Of a DNA stretch of 64,000 nt, positions 8,743 through 17,018 are shown piece by piece. The notes below the pieces were generated by a model, which worked only from the letters and a program-made list of their open reading frames with translations, was not told the origin of the DNA and made no database searches. Every line of letters begins with the position of its first letter. The first letter of the stretch is position 1. Position numbers and translations under genes: made by a program. Source of the stretch: Pedobacter sp. BAL39 (lineage in GTDB: Bacteria; Bacteroidota; Bacteroidia; Sphingobacteriales; Sphingobacteriaceae). The stretch covers positions 42,600-106,599 of the forward strand of contig NZ_ABCM01000022.1 of NCBI RefSeq assembly GCF_000170795.1, given 5' to 3'.

Positions 8743-10083
8743 ATGTTTGAAAATTTACAGGATAAACTAGACCGTGCATTTAAAGTTCTGAAGGGACAAG
8801 GCAGCATTACCGAGATCAACGTGGCAGAAACCATGAAGGAGATCCGTAAAGCATTGCTCGATGCCGACGTAAATTATAAAACAGCAAAGAGCTTCACTGA
8901 TGATGTGAAAGAAAAGGCCCTGGGCCTGAACGTGCTTACTGCTGTTTCTCCTGGTCAGTTGCTTACCAAAGTCATGAATGATGAGCTTACAGCGCTCATG
9001 GGTGGTGAAGTAACTGAAATAGACTTAAAGAATAATCCTACCATCATATTGATCGCCGGACTGAACGGTGCGGGTAAAACGACCTTCACAGGAAAGCTGG
9101 CCAATTACCTCAAAAGTAAAGGCAAAAAACCTTTGCTGGTAGCTGGTGACGTATACCGCCCTGCAGCGGTCGACCAACTGCAGATCCTTGGTGAGCAAAT
9201 TGGCGTTCCTGTTTATGCGAATATCGAATCTAAAGATCCTGTAGGTATTGCACTGGAAGGTATTGCTGAAGGTAAAAAACAGCACAACAACGTCATCATT
9301 ATCGATACCGCCGGTCGTCTGGCAATTGATGAGCAGATGATGGATGAAATCGCTGCTGTTAAAGAAAATACTAAACCGCACGAAATCCTGTTCGTTGTTG
9401 ATGCCATGACCGGACAGGATGCGGTTAATACTGCAAAAGCATTCAACGACAGGTTAGACTTTACCGGTGTGGTCCTGACCAAACTGGATGGTGATACCCG
9501 CGGTGGTGCCGCCCTATCGATCAAGTCTGTCGTCAACAAACCGATCAAATTCATCGGTACGGGCGAGAAAATGGAAGCTCTGGATGTCTTCTATCCTGAA
9601 AGGATGGCCTCAAGAATCCTGGGTATGGGTGACGTGGTATCCCTTGTGGAACGTGCTCAACAACAGTTCGACGAGAAGGAAGCTGCTGAGCTCCAGAAGA
9701 AAATCCGCAAAAACAAGTTTGATTTCAACGACTTCTACAGCCAGATCCAGCAGATCAAGAAAATGGGTAACATGAAAGACCTCATGGGCATGATTCCTGG
9801 TGTCAGCAAAATGATGAAAAACGTAGAAATCGAAGATGATGCTTTTAAAAATGTAGAAGCCATCATCCAGTCGATGACTAAATACGAACGCGAAAACCCT
9901 GACAGCATTCAGCAGAGCCGACGTGCAAGGATTGCCAAGGGCTCCGGCAACAAGGTTGAAGATGTAACCAAACTCATCAAGCAGTTTGAAGATATGCGGA
10001 AGGTGATGAAACAATTCTCGAACCCTGCAGCAGCAGCGAAAATGATGAGAAACATGCCTAAGATGCCACAAGGAAAAATGTAA
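8743..10083 (+). CDS. ffh: Signal recognition particle protein (SRP54/Ffh)
   Basis: A 446-aa protein of normal length. The N domain comes first. The GTPase domain carries GLNGAGKTTFTGKLA (P-loop, near residue 106), DVYRPAAVDQL, DTAGRLAID and TKLDGDTRGGAALS. The Met-rich M domain, which binds 4.5S RNA and signal peptides, starts around residue 300 (MGNMKDLMGMIPG) and continues to the Met/Pro-rich tail. Ffh targets nascent membrane and exported proteins to FtsY. Followed by a strong terminator. Confidence 0.97.
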   Translation: MFENLQDKLDRAFKVLKGQGSITEINVAETMKEIRKALLDADVNYKTAKSFTDDVKEKALGLNVLTAVSPGQLLTKVMNDELTALMGGEVTEIDLKNNPTIILIAGLNGAGKTTFTGKLANYLKSKGKKPLLVAGDVYRPAAVDQLQILGEQIGVPVYANIESKDPVGIALEGIAEGKKQHNNVIIIDTAGRLAIDEQMMDEIAAVKENTKPHEILFVVDAMTGQDAVNTAKAFNDRLDFTGVVLTKLDGDTRGGAALSIKSVVNKPIKFIGTGEKMEALDVFYPERMASRILGMGDVVSLVERAQQQFDEKEAAELQKKIRKNKFDFNDFYSQIQQIKKMGNMKDLMGMIPGVSKMMKNVEIEDDAFKNVEAIIQSMTKYERENPDSIQQSRRARIAKGSGNKVEDVTKLIKQFEDMRKVMKQFSNPAAAAKMMRNMPKMPQGKM

Positions 10084-10105
10084 TCCTCAAAATACCGATT
10101 ATACG

Positions 10106-10133
10106 AAGCCAGAATTAACGTTCTGGCTTTTTT
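10106..10133 (+). terminator. Intrinsic terminator after ffh
   Basis: AGCCAGAA and TTCTGGCT form a perfect 8-bp stem around a short TTAACG loop, followed by TTTTTT. It separates ffh from comM. Confidence 0.85.
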
Positions 10134-10214
10134 GTGCAGTCTGGTTTTTTTGCGATTTATATAACCATTTATTTTTCGCTTAGCTATAGATTCACCGGAA
10201 TCACAAACGGAATT

Positions 10215-11270
10215 ATGCTGGTAAAAACTTATGGAAGCGCTGTATTCGGCGTAAATGCACAGACCATCACGATTGAGGTCAGTATTGGCGGAGGCAATAA
10301 ATATCACATTGTCGGCCTTCCCGACAATGCCATTAAGGAGAGCCTGAAAAGGGTGGAGAGCGCAATACAGTCCTGCGGACTAAAAATGCCCCGGCAGAAA
10401 ATTGTGATCAACCTTGCTCCGGCTGACATCCGCAAGGAGGGTTCTTCTTACGACCTGGCGATTGCTATAGGGATTTTAGCCGCATCAGGACAAATAGAGA
10501 ATGAAGAACTACAAGATTACCTCATTATGGGAGAACTGTCCTTAGACGGCGGATTACAGCCCATAAAAGGTGTATTGCCCATTGCTATAGAGGCAAAGAA
10601 CGCAGGCTTCCGTGGTTTTCTGCTTCCGGCAGACAACTCAAGAGAGGCAGCCATCGTCGAAGACCTCCAGGTATATGGAATGCACAACCTGATTGAAGTC
10701 ATTTCCTTTTTTAAAACCGAGGACAAACCAAGTCCCATAACCGTCAGCGCCAGGACGGAATTTTTCAGCAACATCAACAACTATGAGCAGGACTTTTCCG
10801 ATGTTAAAGGCCAGGAAAATATTAAAAGAGCACTGGAGATAGCGGCGGCTGGTGGCCACAATGTGATCCTTATTGGTCCTCCGGGATCTGGAAAAACGAT
10901 GCTCGCCAAAAGGCTTCCGAGCATACTGCCCCCACCCAGCCTTCAGGAAGCACTGGAAACGACAAAAATACATTCTGTAGCCGGCAAGCTCAACACCAGG
11001 GATGCGTTGATGACCGAACGCCCATTTCGATGTCCGCATCATACGATTTCAGACCTTGCACTTGTCGGCGGTGGCGCCAACCCGCAACCGGGGGAGATAT
11101 CACTCGCCCATAACGGGGTTTTATTCCTGGATGAATTGCCGGAATTCAAACGTACCGCCCTTGAGGTAATGCGACAGCCGCTGGAAGACCGAAGTGTTAC
11201 CATCTCGCGTGCCCGCATCAGTGTGGAGTACCCTGCCAGTTTCATGCTCATTGCTTCTATGAATCCATGT
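10215..11270 (+). pseudogene. comM: ComM/YifB Mg-chelatase-like AAA+ ATPase, 5' part (split by island)
   Basis: The first 352 codons of a YifB/ComM gene. The start is MLVKTYGSAVFG. The N-terminal ChlI-like domain is followed by Walker A (IGPPGSGKTMLAKRLPSILP), an RCPHHTISD block, LSLAHNG-type ISLAHNGVLFLDELPEF as Walker B, and SMNPC. After MNPC the frame runs into island DNA, adds 14 foreign residues (RSGYLTLPCS and so on) and stops at 11315. ComM is a hexameric helicase that promotes branch migration during natural transformation in Vibrio and Acinetobacter. Joined to 59859-60341, the frame restores a 512-aa protein of normal family length with the expected MNPCPCG motif. Confidence 0.95.
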
Positions 11271-11527
11271 CGAAGTGGCTACCTTACGTTGCCTTGTTCA
11301 CGAAGGGTTCTTTAATTGTGGTTATCCTGAGACAACAATTAACAGTGGTTGTTCTGTAATGCAAAATATCAAAAACTCATCATCAAAAACTAAAATTTCG
11401 ATTTGAATAATGGAATGAGTTTATGATAATCACCTAAAAGAAAAAAGATATTCCAGAGTTCATGTGGATAGGTTTGATTTTTACATCGCACTGGTATTTA
11501 ATCCAGTTTAATTATTGAGAAACGAGG
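11271..11527. repeat. Left-end repeat, copy of unit 1
   Basis: About 257 bp that align along their full length with 28077-28334. Shared landmarks are CGAAGTGGCTACCTTACGTT, GAGACAACAATTAACAG, CATCATCAAAAACTAAAAT, GATTTGAATAATGGAATGAG and a terminal TTATTGAGAAACGAGG. The terminal 12 bp CGTTGCCTTGTT are the inverted partner of the right ends. No ORF of note. An imperfect stem (ACAAC and GTTGT around 11 bp) is kept in both copies. Confidence 0.85.
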
Positions 11528-11577
11528 GAATAATGAAAATAAAATGAATGGAATAAATTTGCCTATTTATAAAAATG

Positions 11578-11602
11578 AAAGGGCAACTAGAATGCTGCCC
11601 TT
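11578..11602 (-). terminator. Hairpin terminator of the Csp gene
   Basis: On the minus strand AAGGGCA and TGCCCTTT pair around ATTCTAGT-type loop bases and are followed by a T-rich stretch. It lies about 30 bp after the stop of the Csp-like gene. Confidence 0.6.
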
Positions 11603-11632
11603 AATCAATTAATGCTCACGGTGATTGGCATC

Positions 11633-11971
11633 TTAAGCAGCTACTCCTGTCATTCTTCTGCATTCTTCCGCACAAGCCTTACAAGCATCTGCACATTCCT
11701 GACAATGCTGGGTATGATGATTACTACACTCATCTCCGCATTGCTGGCAAATATCTGCGCAAATACGGCAAATGTCTTGAGCAAAAGAGCTACCCATACT
11801 CATCAATTGAGCGGCAGAGTAGCAGATGGCTGCACATTGCATATCAAGCTCAATACACCGCGCCATCATTTTCACGTCTTCTTCCTGAGTGCATGAACTT
11901 GCACAATGATTGCAAATTGAAGCACACTTTAAGCATGCATCAATACAGTTTTTCCATTCATGGTATCCCAT
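11633..11971 (-). CDS. Four-helix-bundle copper-binding (Csp-like/DUF326) protein
   Basis: A 112-aa protein rich in cysteine at helix-like spacing: CIDACLKCASICNHCASSC, later CRICADICQQCGDEC, then CQECADACKACAEEC. This is the pattern of cytosolic copper storage proteins (Csp3/DUF326), four-helix bundles that hold many Cu(I) ions in their core. No signal peptide is seen, so it should be cytoplasmic. It is the first gene of unit 1, has its own terminator, and has a second family member in unit 3 (52802-53146). Confidence 0.85.
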   Translation of the reverse strand: MGYHEWKNCIDACLKCASICNHCASSCTQEEDVKMMARCIELDMQCAAICYSAAQLMSMGSSFAQDICRICADICQQCGDECSNHHTQHCQECADACKACAEECRRMTGVAA

Positions 11972-12170
11972 AACTTTAATTTTTTAGGGTTATAAAAAAA
12001 ATTCCTATATAGATAACATGTTTATTTCCAGGCGGTTTCATTTTGTTTAAGAAAAGCTTTAATCCCGTGATATGATGCTTGTTTAAACGGTAGAAGAATA
12101 AGAAACTGGTTCTCGTATTCAAATAAGGAGGAATAGTGATAAATTAAATTCTCAACACCTACTTTAAGAT

Positions 12171-12201
12171 TTTGCACATCATTTTATTAGTATTATATTT
12201 G
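12171..12201 (+). promoter_or_regulatory. Bacteroidota promoter of the fluoride operon
   Basis: TTTG at 12171-12174 (-33) and TATATTTG at 12194-12201 (-7, TAnnTTTG) are 19 bp apart, the consensus spacing. The riboswitch aptamer begins 7 bp after the -7 box, so transcription should start right at the aptamer. Confidence 0.8.
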
Positions 12202-12207
12202 CAATAC

Positions 12208-12310
12208 GGAAATGGTGTCCTTCCGATTCAACCGCTTTTTTCAAAAGCTGATGGCGCCTACAATAGAAATTCCAGCAGGTAATAAAATCTGCCGGTCAAA
12301 GTATTGTAGG
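12208..12310 (+). ncRNA. Fluoride riboswitch (crcB motif) with expression platform
   Basis: The aptamer at 12208-12262 reads GGAAATGGTGTCCTTCC (P1 with ATGGTGTC loop), AACCGCTTTT...AAAAGCTG (P2) and then GATGGCGCCTAC. This is the conserved order of crcB-motif RNAs. Loop GGUGUC can pair with GGCGCC to form the pseudoknot. CCTACAATA at the aptamer's 3' edge is perfectly complementary to TATTGTAGG at 12302-12310, enclosing a CCAGCAG/CTGCCGG hairpin. That alternative stem would cover the bases at the GTG start codon of the first gene. I infer a switch between aptamer and start-occluding stem. Downstream enolase and CLC genes fit fluoride control. Confidence 0.92.
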
Positions 12311-12837
12311 TGAAAAAATTAAAAATAAATTCTCAACTCTTATTGCTGGCAGCTATCTTAATTGCGCTTGTCTTACTTTGTCTGTCTGCCAAAGTGAGAT
12401 CAGTGTTAGCAATGGTCCTGCCGGTTGAAACTGAATGGTTCTTGTGGATAAATCAGCACCATAATGCATTCTGGGATACGATCATGTACTGGGCCAGTGA
12501 TAAGCGTTTTTGGCTTCCTTTTTATGCCTTCATTATTTATTGCCTCTTCCAGAATTTCTGCAAAAAAATTTGGCAGGTTCTTATTACCATTGCGCTACTA
12601 GTTGCTAGTGCAGATCAGATTGCTTCAGGACTGATTAAAAACACCGTTAAGCGTCTACGCCCTTCCCATGAACCGAATCTAACTACGATCATTCATTTAA
12701 GTAAAGCAGGTGCGGGTGGGATGTATGGATGGCCATCCGCTCTTTCATCACCTATCTTCAAAAGCATTCTTTCCGCTGGTTCGGCATTTGCCGGAGCAAC
12801 GGTTCTTGTACTCATTTACTTTGGAATTATTCAATAA
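12310..12837 (+). CDS. PAP2-family phosphatase-like membrane protein with atypical C terminus
   Basis: 175 aa with several membrane segments and a GTG start at the edge of the riboswitch platform. The PAP2 motif 1 is visible as KNTVKRLRPSHEP (KX6RP) near residue 115. The expected SGH motif 2 and SRX5HX3D motif 3 are not found. Instead the protein runs GGMYGWPSALSSPIFKSIL into a hydrophobic tail (GATVLVLIYFGIIQ) that does not look like PAP2. It may have been truncated and fused to another membrane tail, and is probably not a working phosphatase. First gene of the fluoride operon. Confidence 0.6.
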   Translation: MKKLKINSQLLLLAAILIALVLLCLSAKVRSVLAMVLPVETEWFLWINQHHNAFWDTIMYWASDKRFWLPFYAFIIYCLFQNFCKKIWQVLITIALLVASADQIASGLIKNTVKRLRPSHEPNLTTIIHLSKAGAGGMYGWPSALSSPIFKSILSAGSAFAGATVLVLIYFGIIQ

Positions 12838-12857
12838 CGGAAAATTAACATAAAACT

Positions 12858-13271
12858 ATGTGGTGGATCTACGCGCTATTATCAGCTTTCTTTGCTTCCC
12901 TTACGGCCATCTTTGCAAAAGTCGGCGTAACCAATGTCAATTCTGATTTGGCTACTGCCATACGAACGGTGGTAATACTGATTGTAGCCTGGGGGATCGT
13001 AATGGCCAGAGGCGAACTTAAAGGAATTACGGAACTGTCAAAGCATAACCTGCTATTTCTTTTTTTATCTGGTCTTGCCACCGGCTTGTCCTGGATATTC
13101 TACTACAAGGCTTTGCAGATCGGGAAAGTGTCCCAGGTCGCCCCTGTTGATAAGTTGAGTGTTGCCCTAACTATTATACTTGCAATGGTGTTCCTGAAAG
13201 AAGCTCTTACCCTGAAAGTATTCTTTGGTGCCCTGCTGATCATTGGGGGAACACTGGTTTTGATCTTTTGA
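12858..13271 (+). CDS. EamA-domain (DMT superfamily) small membrane transporter
   Basis: A 137-aa protein with about five membrane helices. It forms a single EamA domain (WWIYALLSAFFASLTAIFAK, then GLATGLSWIFYYKALQIGK and APVDKLSVALTIILA). Most DMT exporters have two such domains, so this half-size form probably works as a dimer (known for the small COG2510-type proteins). Substrate unknown. Its place between the riboswitch and enolase suggests fluoride-controlled expression. Confidence 0.75.
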   Translation: MWWIYALLSAFFASLTAIFAKVGVTNVNSDLATAIRTVVILIVAWGIVMARGELKGITELSKHNLLFLFLSGLATGLSWIFYYKALQIGKVSQVAPVDKLSVALTIILAMVFLKEALTLKVFFGALLIIGGTLVLIF

Positions 13272-13329
13272 GAAACTCAATTATTTGTAAGCAACCGAAA
13301 TACTAAAAATCAATATAAAACAAAAAACT

Positions 13330-14610
13330 ATGAAATTAACTAAAATTCATGCCCGTGAAATTTTGGATTCCAGGGGCAATCCGACAGTAGAAGTAGAAGT
13401 CACTCTTAACGGAACAACAGCAAGGGGTATTTCTCCATCCGGGGCAAGTACGGGTGAAAAAGAAGCCGTAGAGCTTAGAGATGGTGATCCAGAGCGCTAT
13501 AATGGTAAAGGCGTGGAAAAAGCAGTAAAAGGGATTAACGTCGAAGTCGGCAAATCAGTCACCGGCTTATCCTTTGAGGGTCAGCAGGCCTTCGATGATC
13601 ATATAATTGGTCTGGATGGAACCGAGAATAAATCAAGGCTCGGCGCAAATGCGATGCTTGCGGCCTCAATCGCCTTCGCCCGGGCTTCGGCCGTTGCAAA
13701 AGGGATTCCCTTGTATAGGCAGCTAGTGGAAAGGGAAGGTTACGTAATGCCCGTACCGTGCATGAATGTCATTAATGGGGGAAGGCATTCTGATAACAAC
13801 ATCGATTTTCAGGAATTTATGATTGCCCCTCATAACGCCCCCTCGTTTAAGGAAAGTATCCGTATGGGCGAAGCTGTTTTTCATTCCCTGAGAAGTCTGC
13901 TAAAAGCGAAAGGCTATTATACCGGAGTTGGTGACGAAGGTGGGTTTGCGCCAAATCTGAGTTCTAATGAGGAAGCCGTCCAAATCATCATGGAAGCGAT
14001 ACATATTGCCGGTTTTGCTCCAGGCAAGGATATTTCCCTTTGTCTTGACCCAGCGACCAGCGAAATGTGGAATAATGGAAAATATGAATTTTATAAAAGT
14101 TCTAAAGAACGGATCACAACAGATGAAATGATTGGCTTTTGGGAAGGATGGTTAAAAGAGTACCCAATTATCCTGTTGGAAGACGGGTTGGGCGAAAACG
14201 ATTGGGAGGGATGGAAAAAGCTGACCAGCCTTTTGGGAGACAAAGTGGAATTGGTTGGAGATGATATATTCTGCACCAACCCGAGTATTATCCAGCAGGG
14301 AATCGACCAGGGCATTGCAAACAGCGTACTGATTAAATTGAACCAGATCGGTACAGTTTCCGAAACGCTAAAGGCCGTAGAACTAGCCCAAAAAAACGGT
14401 TACAATTGCTTTATTTCTCACCGCAGTGGTGAAACTGAAGACACGACAATTGCGGATCTGGTTGTCGCTACCGGTGCGGGGCACATCAAAACAGGAAGTG
14501 GCTGCCGCTCTGAAAGGGTATCTAAATTTAACCAGTTGCTTCGGATAGAAGAAGAACTTGGTGATAGGGCATCATTTGCAGGAATCAATACTTTTTATAA
14601 AAAATTATAA
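13330..14610 (+). CDS. eno: Enolase (accessory copy under fluoride riboswitch)
   Basis: 426 aa, normal enolase length, converting 2-phosphoglycerate to phosphoenolpyruvate. Seen are ILDSRGNPTVEVEV, SGASTGEKEAVELRDGD, GVGDEGGFAPN (catalytic Glu loop), LCLDPATSEMW and GDDIFCTN (Mg ligands), IKLNQIGTVSET (catalytic Lys) and SHRSGETEDTTIAD. Several signature positions differ from housekeeping enolases: HSDNNIDFQEF, LGENDWEGW, DPATSEMW. Enolase is inhibited by fluoride with Mg and phosphate, and enolase genes are known members of fluoride-riboswitch regulons. I infer an extra or fluoride-tolerant copy. The CLC gene follows after 18 bp. Confidence 0.95.
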   Translation: MKLTKIHAREILDSRGNPTVEVEVTLNGTTARGISPSGASTGEKEAVELRDGDPERYNGKGVEKAVKGINVEVGKSVTGLSFEGQQAFDDHIIGLDGTENKSRLGANAMLAASIAFARASAVAKGIPLYRQLVEREGYVMPVPCMNVINGGRHSDNNIDFQEFMIAPHNAPSFKESIRMGEAVFHSLRSLLKAKGYYTGVGDEGGFAPNLSSNEEAVQIIMEAIHIAGFAPGKDISLCLDPATSEMWNNGKYEFYKSSKERITTDEMIGFWEGWLKEYPIILLEDGLGENDWEGWKKLTSLLGDKVELVGDDIFCTNPSIIQQGIDQGIANSVLIKLNQIGTVSETLKAVELAQKNGYNCFISHRSGETEDTTIADLVVATGAGHIKTGSGCRSERVSKFNQLLRIEEELGDRASFAGINTFYKKL

Positions 14611-14628
14611 ATCAGCCGCTAACCTACA

Positions 14629-15921
14629 ATGAAACATAATAAATTTTTATTTGAACACCTTTCGGTTTTTAAATATGCGGTTCGATGGACGCTGCTTATA
14701 CTTCCTGTTGCCATTGCAATAGGAAGTATGGTTGCCTTGTTCCTTTGGCTGCTAGGCTGGGCCATTCACTTTCGCTTTCAGCATACCTGTCTCATTTTTC
14801 TGCTACCTTTAGCAGGTATTGTGATCCACCTGATTTATCAGTCAGTTGGTAGGTCCTCAGAAAAAGGAAATAACCTGATCATGGATGAAATCCATAGGCC
14901 GGGTGGTGGAGTGCCCAGGCAGATGGCGCCAGTAATCTTAATAACTACAGTGATTACCCATTTGTTTGGCGGATCGGCTGGAAGAGAGGGAACCGCGGTA
15001 CAAATCGGAGGAAGCATCGCAGGAATGTTTAGCCGCTGGTTTAAGCTAAATGAGGTAGACACCAAGATGCTCCTTACCGCGGGAATTGCAGCCGGGTTTG
15101 GGGCGGTGTTCGGAACACCGCTCACCGGTGCCATATTTGCAATGGAAGTTCTGGCCATTGGAAGAATAGAGTACAAGGCTTTACTTCCCGCATTAATTGC
15201 CAGCGTGCTTGGTGATCTTACTGTCTCTGCCTGGGGCATCCATCATACCGCTTATCACATCGATCTCATAGAGAAAAGTGCCTACTTTCTATCTGAATAC
15301 CTGCCGGTAAACCTACTCCTGCTTAGTAAGGTTATTCTAGCATCCACATTGTTTGGTCTGGCCAGCTACCTGTTTGCTGTAATGGTGCATGAGATCAAGG
15401 CCTTTTTTTCTAAAGTATGTAAGATCCAGTGGCTTATTCCTGTTATCGGTGGTCTGATTATTATAGGCTTGACTTACGCCATCGGGAAACCGGATTACTT
15501 AAGTTTGGGCGTGGATAGCGAATACCAAGGAGCCGTTACAATTCCCTCTGCTTTTCAGCCTGGTGGAGCAGATACTTGGAGCTGGTTATGGAAGACCATT
15601 TACACAACTTTAACATTAGGAACTGGATTTAAAGGTGGTGAGGTAACGCCTTTGTTTTATATTGGCGCAACATTAGGCAATGCACTTTCGACCTTATTAA
15701 ATGCTCCAGTTAGTTTGTTTGCTGCCCTTGGATTTATTGCTGTTTTTGCTGGTGCAACGAATACACCCCTTGCCTGTACGATTATGGGTATAGAACTTTT
15801 TGGTAGTGAATACACCATGTTTTTTGCGGTAGCCTGTTTTACAGCCTATTTTTTCAGTGGCCATTCAGGTATATATTCTTCACAGCGTATTGCGGTACCC
15901 AAAATATTTACGGGAACATAA
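14629..15921 (+). CDS. CLC-type channel/antiporter, probably fluoride/proton antiporter (CLC-F clade)
   Basis: A 430-aa polytopic protein of the voltage-gated chloride channel family. Key motifs are GGSAGREGTAVQIGGS (the gating Glu in GREG), AAGFGAVFGTPLTGAIFAMEV and GTGFKGGEVTPLFYIGATLG. Riboswitch-linked bacterial CLCs form the CLC-F clade, which exports fluoride in exchange for protons, and the GREGTAVQ form fits that clade. Assignment to CLC-F rests on motif and operon position and was not tested by phylogeny. Last gene of the fluoride operon. Confidence 0.88.
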   Translation: MKHNKFLFEHLSVFKYAVRWTLLILPVAIAIGSMVALFLWLLGWAIHFRFQHTCLIFLLPLAGIVIHLIYQSVGRSSEKGNNLIMDEIHRPGGGVPRQMAPVILITTVITHLFGGSAGREGTAVQIGGSIAGMFSRWFKLNEVDTKMLLTAGIAAGFGAVFGTPLTGAIFAMEVLAIGRIEYKALLPALIASVLGDLTVSAWGIHHTAYHIDLIEKSAYFLSEYLPVNLLLLSKVILASTLFGLASYLFAVMVHEIKAFFSKVCKIQWLIPVIGGLIIIGLTYAIGKPDYLSLGVDSEYQGAVTIPSAFQPGGADTWSWLWKTIYTTLTLGTGFKGGEVTPLFYIGATLGNALSTLLNAPVSLFAALGFIAVFAGATNTPLACTIMGIELFGSEYTMFFAVACFTAYFFSGHSGIYSSQRIAVPKIFTGT

Positions 15922-16081
15922 AATATTGACTTATCCTGTTCCTGTGGATTATCATAAAGAGGTGAAATTTTTATAAGATCCTTGACCAATGCAATCAGCA
16001 ATTTATATCAAAAAACAACGCTATATCGACCGCTTTCCTTCCTCTCTTTTCTAAAGCATCAAGTACAGATGATTTAACTGC

Positions 16082-16510
16082 CTATGTTGTTTTAATAAGG
16101 TAGAGCAGTAAAAGTATACTAGCTATGAAAACTAAAGCGGTTAAAACTTTAACAAAAAGTGTTGAATGGTAATACACCCCCTGATTCAATTGTTCTTTCG
16201 TTGAATTATATCTTAAGTAAGAACAAATGATAGTAATTGCTCCCAGGGCAACTAGAAAAATCCCGATAATGCGGGAATCTCCGGTTTGGTGCAGGGGCAC
16301 TTTACTCCCCAGTGCGGCACTGATCTGCTTGATAAATAGCGAGAATTTCATCACCACGAAGCCAAATCCCATGATACCAATACTGGTTCTGATCCAGGCC
16401 AAAAATGTTCTTTCATTAGCCAAATGGTCTCCTGCATGCTGTTTGGTGTTTTCCTGATCTTGAATTTTCATCTTGTTCTGTATCGGTATATTACAGCAAT
16501 ATATTTGCAT
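16082..16510 (-). CDS. YidH/DUF202 family inner-membrane protein
   Basis: 142 aa with three membrane helices. The DUF202 hallmark LANERTFLAWIRTSIGIMGFG lies after a short polar N terminus. Function of the family is unknown. It is on the opposite strand from the fluoride operon and just downstream of the UDG-like gene (1-bp gap), so it may be cotranscribed with it and the LysR gene. Confidence 0.8.
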   Translation of the reverse strand: MQIYCCNIPIQNKMKIQDQENTKQHAGDHLANERTFLAWIRTSIGIMGFGFVVMKFSLFIKQISAALGSKVPLHQTGDSRIIGIFLVALGAITIICSYLRYNSTKEQLNQGVYYHSTLFVKVLTALVFIASILLLLYLIKTT

Positions 16511-16511
16511 G

Positions 16512-17018
16512 TTATGTCAATATCGATGCCAGTTTGGAGATGATAACCCTGGTATCCCGGATGCAAGTAAGCCTGTTTGATTCAGTGCCGGCAGGATAGC
16601 AGGTAACTGCAATTTCTTCGATAAACGATAAGCCTGATAGGTCAATAGATTCTTTAACCTCTTGTTCAATGCTTTTCATTAGGATCATGATTAATCGGGG
16701 TTGATATGTTCTGATTTTATGAGCTAATTGCTCTATTCCCCCCTGCCTCTGGTTTTTTCTGATTTTAACTGACGATTTATCAATAGGTGTACAAGTTAGA
16801 TGTTCCAAAAAGCATCCCGTGCCTTTAAAGAACTGCAAAAAATCTTCTACAGATTTAAAATCGCCAAATACCTCACTAAATGCAAGATAAATTGTTCGAA
16901 ACAGATTAGTATTTCCCAGGTAAAAATGTTTATCGTCACCTCCAGGAGCTTCAGAAACAAAGAGCAGCAGCACTTTAGCTGGCTGATATTTCCTCGAAAT
17001 TTCGGTAACACTATACAT
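16512..17018 (-). CDS. Uncharacterised protein, possible uracil-DNA-glycosylase-fold
   Basis: 168 aa from the MYSVTEISRK start; an upstream ATG inside the LysR gene is less likely. The segment VLLLFVSEAPGGDDKHFYLG resembles the motif region of uracil-DNA-glycosylase superfamily proteins, but no catalytic pair can be assigned, and similarity ends there. A Cys-containing LEHLTCTPIDKSS follows. The start overlaps the end of the LysR gene by 8 bp. Treat as hypothetical. Confidence 0.6.
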   Translation of the reverse strand: MYSVTEISRKYQPAKVLLLFVSEAPGGDDKHFYLGNTNLFRTIYLAFSEVFGDFKSVEDFLQFFKGTGCFLEHLTCTPIDKSSVKIRKNQRQGGIEQLAHKIRTYQPRLIMILMKSIEQEVKESIDLSGLSFIEEIAVTCYPAGTESNRLTCIRDTRVIISKLASILT

